A stretch of DNA of 64,000 bases, taken from the NCBI GenBank assembly GCA_002345505.1, contig DDWJ01000031.1, positions 1-64,000 on the forward strand. The letters run 5' to 3'. The position numbers and the translations under genes are program-made. Each line of letters opens with the position of its first letter. Position 1 is the first letter of the stretch. The notes under the pieces are model-generated. The model was not told the origin of the DNA. It worked only from the letters and a program-made list of their open reading frames with translations, and did not search any database. The stretch comes from Caryophanales bacterium UBA2289 (lineage in GTDB: Bacteria > Bacillota_I > Bacilli_A > Izemoplasmatales > Hujiaoplasmataceae). Below, piece by piece: positions 16,394-25,173 of the stretch.

Positions 16394-18568
16394 ATGAAAA
16401 GATGGCTAATAATAGTCTTTTTTGCTTTTTTGGTAGGAATTTCTGCTTTTTTAATTACTAGAGTTAAAATAAATTATAATCTTGAAGAATATCTTCCTGA
16501 AGATTCAGAGATTGTGTCGGGTATCAACGCCTTAGAAAACGAATTTGGAGCATCTTCATCTGCGTATATCGCAATTGATGAGAACAACTTAGAAGTTGCT
16601 TTAAATCAAAAAACATATTTATTGAGTCTTGAAAATGTTAAGGACGTAATTTTTGTTGATACTTTTTTGAATGAACTTACTTACTCGATAATAAGAAATA
16701 ATGCAGCACCAGAGCAACAAGCGGTTTTAGACAGTTCGTTAGGATTGCTTCTTGCCCAAGGAAAATCTTTCCCCCTAGCTTTATTTGAACTATCAAATTA
16801 CTTTCCTGAAGACAACAAACTTTTTATTCAAAATTTTTACCGAGAATATGTAAGTGAAACACATGTTCTCTATCAAGTTATTTTTGAAACAAAATCATCT
16901 GATCCACTCACAGAAGAAACATTAAATGAGATTGAAACTCACTTCGAGACAGAAGGATATAATATCTCTTTAAAAGGTGAATCAGTCAGTAATATATTTA
17001 CTAAAAATACAATCAATCAAGAAACTACTTTAATAACTATCATTATCATTCCATTAATAGTGATTATTTTGTTATTGTTAAGCAAATCATTGTTTGACAT
17101 CATTATTTTTATCATCGTCGCTGGAGTTTCGATTATTATCAATCTCGGGACAAATGCGTTTTTACCTAACATATCCTATATTACTCAATCAATGGCAATT
17201 GCATTACAACTGGCAATATCATTGGATTATATTATCTTCACGATGCATTCATATCATAACGCCAGAAAGGATTTAAACCTGTCGCCTCAGGAAGCTATTA
17301 AGATTGCTTTAAAGAAAATTCACCGTCCTGTGATCGCCTCCGCACTTACGACAATGGTAAGTTTTCTAGCTTTGGTAATTATGAAATTCAGTATCGGTCT
17401 TGATATTGGTATTGTTTTTGCAAAAGCAATACTGATAAGTTTAATTACCACTTTAGTTCTTTTACCGGTTTTGGTTAGTTTTTTCGCCAAACTTATAGAT
17501 AAAACTAAGACTAAGAGCAAACTTATAGACTTTACTTGGTTTGCTAGATTTGCAGAAAAGCAAAAGAAATTTCGTTATATTTATCTTGCTTTCATCGGTT
17601 TAATTATCGCTCCTTTAATCTATTTTCAAACCCAGAATTCTTTTACTTACGGCGTCAATAGTTTCTCTGCTTCTGAAGGTACAAGTTATTACGAAGACAG
17701 TAGTTTTATCGATTCCGAATTCGGCTTAAAAAACTCTTACTATATCATTATTGAAAAAAATGATTTAAGCGAATCTATTATTTATCAAGAACTTTCTAGC
17801 CTTGATTATGTAAAAAATATTCAAGCTGGAATCTATTATAAAAGCGTGATAACAGATCCACTAATTCTCAATATGATTACAGAAAATTTCTACTCTGATA
17901 ATTATGCTCTATTCAACTTAACGGTTAATTCTGACGTTGAATCGGAAGAGAGCTTCATTCGGTATGAAGAAATCCAGCAAATAGTAAAAAGTGAATCAAC
18001 AGAAAATAGTTTTATTTTAGGCGAAACTGCAGTTTCCTATGAAATTAAAGATATCATACTTAGAGACTTTACTGTTGTATTAATTGTTGCAATCTTAGCG
18101 GTTATGACAATTATCTTCTTTAGCTTTAAAAACCTACTGATACCGACAATTTTGATAATTGTTATTGAAGTTGCTGTATTCTTATCGATGAGTATCTTAA
18201 ATCTCTTTAGTCAGGACCAAGTTTTCTTAGCCTATTTGATTGTTAATACAATTTTGCTCGGAGCCACAATCGACTATGCAATTCTCTTTTCAAAGAGATA
18301 TTTGGAAATGCGAGAAAACCATAGCAAAGACGAATCAATCAAAAAAGCATCTTTGGAAGCTACGCCTTCAATTGTTACGTCAGCACTATTGTTTATAATT
18401 GCGGGTTTAACGATTGCTGTAATATCTTCAATTAACTCGATAGCACAGATTGGACTCTTGATTGCAGTAGGAGCTTTCGTGTCAATGATCTTTGTTTTAA
18501 TTCTGTTACCGCAATTATTGTACATTTTTGATTTTCTAATAATTAAATCCAAAATAAAAATTCAGTAA
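16394..18568 (+). CDS. MMPL/RND family transporter
   Basis: A 724-aa membrane protein built of two similar halves, each with one helix, a large outer loop and a block of five helices. The conserved segments LDYIIFTMHSYHNAR in the first half and TIDYAILFSKRYLEMREN in the second carry the Asp-Tyr pairs typical of MMPL transporters, which use the proton gradient. In actinobacteria they export lipids; in Firmicutes the substrate is mostly unknown. The start was set at the ATG after GAGGTGA. It is a single-gene unit with no membrane-fusion partner nearby. Confidence 0.85.
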   Translation: MKRWLIIVFFAFLVGISAFLITRVKINYNLEEYLPEDSEIVSGINALENEFGASSSAYIAIDENNLEVALNQKTYLLSLENVKDVIFVDTFLNELTYSIIRNNAAPEQQAVLDSSLGLLLAQGKSFPLALFELSNYFPEDNKLFIQNFYREYVSETHVLYQVIFETKSSDPLTEETLNEIETHFETEGYNISLKGESVSNIFTKNTINQETTLITIIIIPLIVIILLLLSKSLFDIIIFIIVAGVSIIINLGTNAFLPNISYITQSMAIALQLAISLDYIIFTMHSYHNARKDLNLSPQEAIKIALKKIHRPVIASALTTMVSFLALVIMKFSIGLDIGIVFAKAILISLITTLVLLPVLVSFFAKLIDKTKTKSKLIDFTWFARFAEKQKKFRYIYLAFIGLIIAPLIYFQTQNSFTYGVNSFSASEGTSYYEDSSFIDSEFGLKNSYYIIIEKNDLSESIIYQELSSLDYVKNIQAGIYYKSVITDPLILNMITENFYSDNYALFNLTVNSDVESEESFIRYEEIQQIVKSESTENSFILGETAVSYEIKDIILRDFTVVLIVAILAVMTIIFFSFKNLLIPTILIIVIEVAVFLSMSILNLFSQDQVFLAYLIVNTILLGATIDYAILFSKRYLEMRENHSKDESIKKASLEATPSIVTSALLFIIAGLTIAVISSINSIAQIGLLIAVGAFVSMIFVLILLPQLLYIFDFLIIKSKIKIQ

Positions 18569-18667
18569 AAATTACTAAATTCACCATGTTAATTACTGAT
18601 ATTTACAAAAACTTCAACTATTTAAAAAATAAACTCAAAGAAATGTATCAATACCAGTTTTTTAGGG

Positions 18668-18696
18668 TTGAAGTAAGGGCTTACATCGTTTATAAT
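18668..18696 (+). promoter_or_regulatory. Sigma-A promoter of ilvE
   Basis: TTGAAG, 17 bp, TATAAT; 33 bases before the TTG start. Confidence 0.7.
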
Positions 18697-18729
18697 ATTA
18701 GTGATGTCTAATAATATGGAGGTAGAGTT

Positions 18730-19746
18730 TTGACTGATATTGATTACAAAAATTTAGGTTTCAAAGTTAGAGACGTCTTTGCCAATTATATATCTTACTT
18801 TAAAGATGGTAAATGGGATGACGGAGTTTTACAAAAAGAAGATACAATTACTATTTCCGCATATTCAACTTGTCTACACTATGGACAAGAAGCGTTTGAA
18901 GGATTAAAGGCTTATCGCCGAAAAGACGGCAAAATCCAAATCTTTAGAATGGATGAAAATGCGAAAAGATTAGAAAGCTCATGTGAAAGAATTCTTATGC
19001 CTAAAGTTCCTAAAGAGAAATTCATCGATGCAGTCAAACAGGTAGTAGAAGCTAATAAAGATTTAGTTCCACCTTATGGATATGGCGCTTCTTTATATTT
19101 AAGACCATATATCATTGGTGTCGGAAGAAATCTTGGTGTTAGACCAGCTCCAGAATATATTTTTGGTGTTTTGGCTTCGCCTGTTGGAAGTTATTTTAAG
19201 AGCGGTTTAGCTCCAGTTAACTTTGTTGTAACTGATAAAGATCGCGCCGCACCAAACGGGACTGGACAAGTTAAAGTTGGTGGAAACTACGCAGCTAGTT
19301 TGATGAGTCATGAACACGCTCAAGAAGCGGGTTACGCTGATTGTATTTATTTAGATCCTTTAACACATACTAAAATTGATGAAGTTGGAGCAGCAAACTT
19401 TTTTGGCATTACCAAAGACAATGTTTTTGTAACTCCAAATTCAAGCAGTATCTTACCTAGTATCACTAAAAAGAGCTTATTATACATTGCTGAACATTAT
19501 TTAGGTTTAAAAACTGAAGTTCGCGATGTTTATATAGATAATCTTGATGAGTTGAAAGAAGCTGGGGCATGTGGTACAGCAGCAGCTATTACACCGATTG
19601 GTAGAATTGACTACAATGGGTCAAAACATGTTTTTTATAGCGAAACTGAAGTTGGACCAGTAACTCGTAAACTTTATGATACATTGCTAGGATTATATTT
19701 TGGAGATATTGAAGCTCCAGAAGGTTGGATAACTTTAATTGAATAA
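18730..19746 (+). CDS. ilvE: Branched-chain amino acid aminotransferase
   Basis: A 338-aa PLP enzyme (class IV aminotransferase) that interconverts Leu, Ile and Val with their 2-oxo acids using glutamate/2-oxoglutarate. The PLP lysine is expected at residue 182 in GQVKVGGNYAAS; other marks are YGQEAFEGLKAYR, LYLRPYIIGVG and the EVGAANFFGI region. The start codon is TTG behind GGAGGTAG. No other branched-chain synthesis gene is nearby, so it may serve degradation or final transamination of imported oxo acids. It has its own promoter and terminator. Confidence 0.93.
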   Translation: MTDIDYKNLGFKVRDVFANYISYFKDGKWDDGVLQKEDTITISAYSTCLHYGQEAFEGLKAYRRKDGKIQIFRMDENAKRLESSCERILMPKVPKEKFIDAVKQVVEANKDLVPPYGYGASLYLRPYIIGVGRNLGVRPAPEYIFGVLASPVGSYFKSGLAPVNFVVTDKDRAAPNGTGQVKVGGNYAASLMSHEHAQEAGYADCIYLDPLTHTKIDEVGAANFFGITKDNVFVTPNSSSILPSITKKSLLYIAEHYLGLKTEVRDVYIDNLDELKEAGACGTAAAITPIGRIDYNGSKHVFYSETEVGPVTRKLYDTLLGLYFGDIEAPEGWITLIE

Positions 19747-19750
19747 AGAG

Positions 19751-19772
19751 GCGAGTTTTTACTCGCTTTTTT
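19751..19772 (+). terminator. Terminator of ilvE
   Basis: Stem GCGAGT / ACTCGC with TTTT loop and a following T-run. Confidence 0.8.
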
Positions 19773-19841
19773 GCTTTTTTAGATAATAAAAAAAATTAAA
19801 ATTTAAGAAAATTGCTAATAATAAAAAAAGGAAATTTACCC

Positions 19842-19870
19842 TTGTTTTAAAAGCGCTTTCATTGTATAAT
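19842..19870 (+). promoter_or_regulatory. gdhA promoter with overlapping cre (CcpA) site
   Basis: TTGTTT (19842-19847), 17 bp, TATAAT (19865-19870). The whole spacer start is filled by TAAAAGCGCTTTCA (19848-19861), which fits the cre consensus TGWNANCGNTNWCA with one mismatch. A cre between -35 and -10 predicts repression by CcpA when sugar is plentiful. The match is seen; the regulation is inference from the known family. Confidence 0.7.
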
Positions 19871-19873
19871 CTA

Positions 19874-19892
19874 TATTGTGATAATCACAATA
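19874..19892. promoter_or_regulatory. Perfect 19-bp palindrome at the expected gdhA transcription start
   Basis: TATTGTGAT-A-ATCACAATA begins 4 bases after the -10. Position and symmetry suggest a repressor operator. The spacing between TTGTG and CACAA is too short for a Rex or CRP site. The regulator is unknown. Confidence 0.55.
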
Positions 19893-19935
19893 ATATAAGT
19901 GATGAAAGAAGAGCGTTTTTAGGAAAGATTTAATT

Positions 19936-19957
19936 AGCATTTTCCATGCTTTTTTTT
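19936..19957 (+). terminator. Possible attenuator in the gdhA leader
   Basis: Short stem AGCAT / ATGCT followed by eight T, inside the roughly 145-base leader. The stem is only 5 bp, so this is weak. Confidence 0.3.
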
Positions 19958-20020
19958 ACGAATGATGACAATCGATTTAGATAAAAATCGAAAAAAAATA
20001 TAAGAAGTGAGGCGAATAAA

Positions 20021-21367
20021 TTGTTTACAAATGAGTACTTAAATAATCTGTTTGAGATTACTAAAGAGAGAAATAGTTCTCAATCAGAATATCTTCAAGC
20101 TGTTGAAGAGTTTTTTGAAGCGATGAGTTTCATCGTAGAAAACGATCCTAATATCCAAAAATTTGGTATTATGGAAAGAATTATTGAACCGGAAAGAATC
20201 GTTAAGTTCCGAGTTACTTGGGTTGATGATACTGGTAAAATTAATGTAAACCGCGGATACAGAGTTCAATTCAACTCTGCAATCGGACCTTATAAAGGCG
20301 GATTACGTTTCCATCCATCAGTTAACGAATCAATTCTTAAGTTTTTAGGGTTTGAACAAACATTTAAGAACGCATTAACCGGACTTCCTATGGGAGGCGG
20401 TAAAGGTGGTTCTGACTTTAATCCTCGCGGACGTTCAGACAATGAAATCATGCGTTTCTGCCAAAACTTTATGCTTGAAATGTATCGCCACATCGGCGCA
20501 GACACTGATGTACCAGCTGGGGACATTGGCGTTGGTTATAGAGAAATTGGCTATTTATATGGTATGTATAGAAAAATTCGAAATGAGAATACTGGTGTTT
20601 TAACTGGTAAAGGCATTTCTTATGGTGGGTCATTAGGTAGAGCCGAAGCAACTGGTCATGGTGTTCTATACTTTGTTAGAGAAATGATGAGAGTTTACCG
20701 TAATGATACAGTAGAAGGTAAGAGAATAATTATCTCTGGTTCAGGTAAAGTTGGAATGCACGCTGCATTAAAAGCTCAAGAAATGGGTGCTAAAGTAATT
20801 GCCTTATCAGATATCAATGGTTTCGTTTATGATCCAAATGGATTAGATTTAAATATAGTTAAGATGTTAACGGCTAAAGCTCCTGAATTCTCAACAGAAT
20901 ATTTACAATATCGTCCATCAGCAACCTATGATTCAAACCCAACCAACATTTGGACAGTTCCTTGCGACATCGCACTTCCATGCGCAACTCAAAACGAACT
21001 TCCTTTAGAAGCTGCTCAAGCTTTAGTTGAAAATGGTTGTTTCTTAGTTGCTGAAGGTGCTAATATGCCTACAACTATCGAAGCTACAAAATATTTACAA
21101 CACGCTGACATTTTATTCGCCCCTGGAAAAGCAGCTAACGCTGGCGGCGTTGCTGTATCAGGTTTGGAAATGACACAAAATGCTATGCACTATCCTTGGA
21201 CTTATGAAGAAGTAGATGAAAAATTACAAGTTATCATGGCTGAAATATTTAAAAAAGCTTATACAGAAGCTAGAAAGTATACTGATCATCGCAACCTAGT
21301 AGTAGGTGCTAATATCGCTGGATTCATGCGAGTTTATCATGCGATGATGGAACAAGGTATCGTTTAA
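20021..21367 (+). CDS. gdhA: Glutamate dehydrogenase
   Basis: A 448-aa hexameric-type glutamate dehydrogenase that makes glutamate from 2-oxoglutarate and ammonia, or the reverse; the length and motifs fit the NADP-type GdhA. Seen are RVQFNSAIGPYKGGLRFHP, the catalytic region LPMGGGKGGSDFNPRG, and the dinucleotide fold ISGSGKVGMHAA. The start codon is TTG after GTGAGGCG. It heads an operon with DUF1015, serC and serA; SerC needs glutamate as amino donor, which explains the link. Its stop overlaps the next ATG by one base (TAATG). Its promoter carries a cre site. Confidence 0.95.
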   Translation: MFTNEYLNNLFEITKERNSSQSEYLQAVEEFFEAMSFIVENDPNIQKFGIMERIIEPERIVKFRVTWVDDTGKINVNRGYRVQFNSAIGPYKGGLRFHPSVNESILKFLGFEQTFKNALTGLPMGGGKGGSDFNPRGRSDNEIMRFCQNFMLEMYRHIGADTDVPAGDIGVGYREIGYLYGMYRKIRNENTGVLTGKGISYGGSLGRAEATGHGVLYFVREMMRVYRNDTVEGKRIIISGSGKVGMHAALKAQEMGAKVIALSDINGFVYDPNGLDLNIVKMLTAKAPEFSTEYLQYRPSATYDSNPTNIWTVPCDIALPCATQNELPLEAAQALVENGCFLVAEGANMPTTIEATKYLQHADILFAPGKAANAGGVAVSGLEMTQNAMHYPWTYEEVDEKLQVIMAEIFKKAYTEARKYTDHRNLVVGANIAGFMRVYHAMMEQGIV

Positions 21368-22557
21368 TGAGTGTTGTTGTCACACCGAAAATCTTACTGC
21401 CTATTGAATCCATAAATAAGGAAAAATGGGCAGTAATTGCCTGTGATCAGTTTACTTCGGAACCAGAATATTGGGATAAACTTAAGTCATATGTTGATAA
21501 TGTACCTTCAACATATCATTTAATTTTGCCTGAAGCTTATTTGGATAGTGAAATGAAGCATAAGATAAGTAAAGTTAATGACAACATGGACCTTTACTTA
21601 AAAAACAGTCTTTTTGAAGAACACGAAGGTTTTGTACTTGTTGAAAGACAAACTCCTTTCGTTGAAAGAAGAATCGGATTGGTTCTTGCTATTGATTTGG
21701 ATGAATACGAGTATGAACCTGGAAAAAAGGGAAAAATTGCAGCTACTGAGAAAACTGTACCCGAAAGAATTCCACCAAGAGTTCTAATAAGAGAAAATGC
21801 TCCGATTGAATTACCTCATGTACTTGTGCTACTTGACGATCAGGGGAAAGACATTATTACAAAATTGTATAAAAATCGTAAAAATTATAAAAAACTTTAC
21901 GATTTTAAACTAAACATGAATGGTGGATATATTAGAGGTTATGAGATTAAAGACACACAACCTATAATTGACGAAATCGATAAATTGCCAAATGATTTAA
22001 ATCTAATAGTAGGTGACGGTAATCATTCATTGGCTTCTGCTAAAGTATGTTGGGAAAATCTCAAAAAAGATTTAACTGAAGAAGAGAGAAAAACTCACCC
22101 AGCTCGTTATGCATTAGTTGAACTTATTAGCCTTTATGACGAAGGTCTAACTTTTGAACCGATTCATAGAGTATTGTTTAACGCAGATTTGTCATTGATC
22201 AGAATTTTAGAAAATCGTTTAAGCGGTAATGGTAGCCTTGAAGTGTTTTATAACGATCGTATAATCATGATTGATGTACCAGCAAATCCATTTTTAGCAA
22301 TTAAAGAAATCCAAGAAATTCTCGATGAATATCTTGAAAAGAATAAATTTGCGGAAATTGATTTTGTTCATGGCATCGATAGTTTAAAAAAGATTGTAAA
22401 GAATAACTATGATTGTGTTGGTATTACTATGCCAGCATTAGAAAGAGAAAAATTACTACCTTATATTAGAGAAAACGGCGTTCTTCCTCGAAAATCATTT
22501 TCACTTGGTGAAGCTGAAGAAAAACGTTATTATCTTGAAGGTAAAAAAATATTATAA
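21367..22557 (+). CDS. DUF1015 family protein in the serine operon
   Basis: A 396-aa soluble protein of the DUF1015 family (COG4198). The motif IVGDGNHSLASAKVCW (about residues 216-231) corresponds to the family's DGxH signature, and the N-terminus LLPIESINKEKWAVIACDQFTSEP is also typical. The biochemical role is not established for the family, but it often sits with serA and serC in Firmicutes. Here it lies between gdhA and serC, joined by a 1-base overlap, which argues for a task in serine or phosphoserine metabolism. No phosphoserine phosphatase gene is seen in the window. Function is inference from context. Confidence 0.78.
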   Translation: MSVVVTPKILLPIESINKEKWAVIACDQFTSEPEYWDKLKSYVDNVPSTYHLILPEAYLDSEMKHKISKVNDNMDLYLKNSLFEEHEGFVLVERQTPFVERRIGLVLAIDLDEYEYEPGKKGKIAATEKTVPERIPPRVLIRENAPIELPHVLVLLDDQGKDIITKLYKNRKNYKKLYDFKLNMNGGYIRGYEIKDTQPIIDEIDKLPNDLNLIVGDGNHSLASAKVCWENLKKDLTEEERKTHPARYALVELISLYDEGLTFEPIHRVLFNADLSLIRILENRLSGNGSLEVFYNDRIIMIDVPANPFLAIKEIQEILDEYLEKNKFAEIDFVHGIDSLKKIVKNNYDCVGITMPALEREKLLPYIRENGVLPRKSFSLGEAEEKRYYLEGKKIL

Positions 22558-22570
22558 AGAGGTGAAAGTT

Positions 22571-23662
22571 ATGGAAAGAGTTTGGAATTTCTCAGCTGGA
22601 CCTGCAGTATTGCCAGAAGAAGTATTAAAAATCGCTGCTGACCAAATGCTTAATTATGAAAATAGTGGGATGGGTGTAATGGAAATGTCTCACCGTTCTA
22701 AGGTGTATGACAAAATCATTAAAGATGCAGAAGCGGATTTAAGAAAATTGATGAATATCCCTAATAATTACAAAGTGTTATTCTTACAAGGTGGAGGACA
22801 CTTACAATTTTCTATGGTTCCTTTAAATTTGATGAAAAATAAAGTTGCTGATTACATCATCACCGGTGAGTGGGCTAAAAAAGCTGCAAAAGAAGCTGCT
22901 AAGTATCTTAAAGTTAATAAAATTGCATCTTCTGATGATAAAAGCTTCACATATATTCCTGATTTAAGTAATCTTAAGGTTAGCCCTGATGCAGATTATG
23001 TTTTCATGTGTCAAAACAATACTATTTATGGTACAAGATTTACTGAATTACCTGATACTATGGGTAAAGATTTAGTATCTGATATGTCATCAAATATTCT
23101 TAGTGAACCTTTTGATGTTACAAAATTTGCACTAATTTTTGCTGGTGCCCAAAAAAATATTGGCCCGGCTGGAACAACTATCGTAATTATTAGAGAAGAC
23201 CTTTTGACAGACGATCTTCCTGAATATTGTCCAACAATGTTAAGCTATAAGGTTCATGCTGATAAGGATTCTTTATATAATACTCCACCAACATATGGCA
23301 TTTATGTTTGCGGTTTGGTTTTCAAACACTTACTTGCTAATGGCGGAGTTGAAGAGATGTATAAAAAGAATTTAGAAAAAGCGAATCTTTTATATACTTT
23401 CCTCGACAACTCAAAACTTTTCAAAGGTACAGTCGCTAAAAAAGACCGTTCATTGATGAATGTTACATTTGTAACCGACAGCGAAGAAATAAATGATCGT
23501 TTCATCAAAGAAGCTACAGCAGCTGGTTTAGTTAACCTAAAAGGCCACCGATCTGTTGGCGGAATGAGAGCGTCTATTTATAACGCAATGCCTGTTGAAG
23601 GCGTTAAAGCTTTAGTCAAATTTATGGACGATTTCGAAAGGAAGGTCCTAAATGAAAGTTAG
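22571..23662 (+). CDS. serC: Phosphoserine aminotransferase
   Basis: A 363-aa PLP aminotransferase that converts 3-phosphohydroxypyruvate and glutamate to phosphoserine and 2-oxoglutarate. The N-terminal WNFSAGPAVLPEEVL, the substrate region FLQGGGHLQFSMVP and the PLP lysine (residue 195, AGAQKNIGPAG) are all present, as is the C-terminal HRSVGGMRASIYNAM. The frame is open much further upstream, but AGAGGTGAAAGTT directly before this ATG and the conserved N-terminus fix the start. It overlaps serA by 11 bases. Confidence 0.96.
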   Translation: MERVWNFSAGPAVLPEEVLKIAADQMLNYENSGMGVMEMSHRSKVYDKIIKDAEADLRKLMNIPNNYKVLFLQGGGHLQFSMVPLNLMKNKVADYIITGEWAKKAAKEAAKYLKVNKIASSDDKSFTYIPDLSNLKVSPDADYVFMCQNNTIYGTRFTELPDTMGKDLVSDMSSNILSEPFDVTKFALIFAGAQKNIGPAGTTIVIIREDLLTDDLPEYCPTMLSYKVHADKDSLYNTPPTYGIYVCGLVFKHLLANGGVEEMYKKNLEKANLLYTFLDNSKLFKGTVAKKDRSLMNVTFVTDSEEINDRFIKEATAAGLVNLKGHRSVGGMRASIYNAMPVEGVKALVKFMDDFERKVLNES

Positions 23663-24809
23663 TTGTCTAAATAAAATATCTCCACTAGGACTTAATAACT
23701 TTACTTCAAAATATGAGATTTCTGAAGATACAAATAACGCTGATTTATTGCTTGTGAGAAGCTTCAATATGCATGAACACCCAATCAATAACAATCTTTT
23801 AGCGGTAGCTAGAGCTGGAGCCGGAGTTAACAATATTCCTTTAGAGAAAATGGCTGATGCAGGAGTTGTTGTATTTAACACTCCAGGTGCTAACAGCAAT
23901 GGTGTTAAAGAGTTAGTTATCGCTGGAATGTTAATGTCAGCGCGTGATTTAGTCGGCGGAATCGATTGGGTAAAGAACAATAAGCAAGATCAAGATATTT
24001 TAAAATCAATCGAAAAAGCTAAGAGCGCTTTTGGTGGAAATGAGATTCTTGGTAAAACGATTTTAGTAATCGGTTTAGGAGCTATTGGCGGTAAAGTCGC
24101 CAATGCTGCGAGTGACCTAGGCTTAAAGGTAATCGGTTATGATCCATATCTTTCAGACGAAGCTAAATCACTGCTTAATCATGATATTGAAATTAACAAT
24201 GTTTTAGAAGAATCATATCCAATAGCTGATTATATTTCTTTACATTTGCCACTACTTGATTCAACTAAAGAGATGATTAATAAAGAAGTCTTCAAAATGC
24301 TTAAGCCAGGCGTTGTTCTATTAAACTTCGCTAGAGATTTATTAGTACATAATGAAGATCTAAAGAATGCGATTGACGAAAAAATAGTTAAGAAATATGT
24401 TACTGATTTCCCTAACCATTTCGTCGCTAACTTGGATAATGTAATTGCTTTTCCTCACCTAGGTGCGTCTACTGAAGAATCAGAAGATAATTGTGCAATT
24501 ATGGCTGTAAAACAATTGATGGCCTATGTTGAAAAGGGTGAAATAATAAATTCAGTAAACTATCCTAATGTAAAATTAGAAAACCTTACATCGACATCTA
24601 GAATTATTATTCTTGCGAAGAATCAACCAACAATAGCTAGAGAAATCGAAAAATTCCTTGCCGCTTTTGAAAGTTCAATAACTAACAAGGTTTCCAAAGT
24701 TAAAGGGGATTATGCTTTTTACTGTGTGGATCTAAACATTGAAGTTCCAAATTCACTAATCCAAGCATTAGAAAGCATTGAAGGCGTTAATAAGGTAAGA
24801 GTAATTTAA
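23652..24809 (+). CDS. serA: D-3-phosphoglycerate dehydrogenase
   Basis: A 385-aa NAD-dependent dehydrogenase that starts serine synthesis from 3-phosphoglycerate. The Rossmann motif VIGLGAIGGKVANAASDLG is at about 136-154 and the catalytic His lies in FPHLGASTEES. The last 70 residues (from about SRIIILAKNQPTI) look like a short ACT domain, fitting feedback control by serine. The usual ARG in the loop before the catalytic Glu region reads ARDLLVHNEDL, a small deviation. RBS GAAAGGAAGG is inside the end of serC. A strong terminator follows. Confidence 0.93.
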   Translation: MKVSCLNKISPLGLNNFTSKYEISEDTNNADLLLVRSFNMHEHPINNNLLAVARAGAGVNNIPLEKMADAGVVVFNTPGANSNGVKELVIAGMLMSARDLVGGIDWVKNNKQDQDILKSIEKAKSAFGGNEILGKTILVIGLGAIGGKVANAASDLGLKVIGYDPYLSDEAKSLLNHDIEINNVLEESYPIADYISLHLPLLDSTKEMINKEVFKMLKPGVVLLNFARDLLVHNEDLKNAIDEKIVKKYVTDFPNHFVANLDNVIAFPHLGASTEESEDNCAIMAVKQLMAYVEKGEIINSVNYPNVKLENLTSTSRIIILAKNQPTIAREIEKFLAAFESSITNKVSKVKGDYAFYCVDLNIEVPNSLIQALESIEGVNKVRVI

Positions 24810-24815
24810 TTAAAT

Positions 24816-24849
24816 ATACGCTGCTAAACATAGCGGCGTATTATTTTTA
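24816..24849 (+). terminator. Terminator of the gdhA-serA operon
   Basis: Stem ATACGC / GCGTAT plus GCTA / TAGC around an AACA loop with one T-G wobble, then T-rich sequence. Confidence 0.8.
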
Positions 24850-24911
24850 ACCAGTATTTTTAAGCTTTATTAAGCAAATAAAATTTATTAAGGATTTGAA
24901 GTCAAAAATGC

Positions 24912-24940
24912 TTGATTTTTTCACTCATAAATTATAGAAT
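24912..24940 (+). promoter_or_regulatory. Promoter of rpmG
   Basis: TTGATT, 17 bp, TAGAAT; 27 bases before the start codon. Confidence 0.6.
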
Positions 24941-24967
24941 AGAATAGTATTGAATGGAGGAGTGTTT

Positions 24968-25117
24968 ATGAGAGTTCAATTTACTTTGAAATGTACTGAA
25001 TGTAATTCAGAAAATTACCAACTATCTAAAAACAAAAAGACACACCCAGATAAAATGGAAGTAAAAAAATACTGTCCTACGTGTCGCAAACAAACTGTAC
25101 ACAAAGAGAAAAAATAA
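24968..25117 (+). CDS. rpmG: 50S ribosomal protein L33
   Basis: A 49-aa ribosomal protein beginning MRVQFTLKCTECNSENY and ending in a Lys-rich tail. Two CxxC pairs (CTEC at 9-12 and CPTC at 36-39) form the zinc-binding type of L33. GGAGGAG lies upstream of the ATG. It is short and easily missed by open-frame length filters. Its terminator lies directly downstream, before the glucokinase gene. L33 followed by glucokinase is a common order in Firmicutes. Confidence 0.93.
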   Translation: MRVQFTLKCTECNSENYQLSKNKKTHPDKMEVKKYCPTCRKQTVHKEKK

Positions 25118-25129
25118 TCGTATGATTTG

Positions 25130-25150
25130 GTATCCTAATGGATACTTTTT
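25130..25150 (+). terminator. Terminator of rpmG
   Basis: Stem GTATCC / GGATAC with TAAT loop and T-run. Confidence 0.75.
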
Positions 25151-25173
25151 CTTTATACAAAAATGAGGTAGTT

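Noticed and set aside
19874..19892. Rex or CRP binding site
   Set aside because: The spacing between TTGTG and CACAA is 5 bases; Rex needs 8, and the CRP half-sites TGTGA/TCACA are 3 apart instead of 6.
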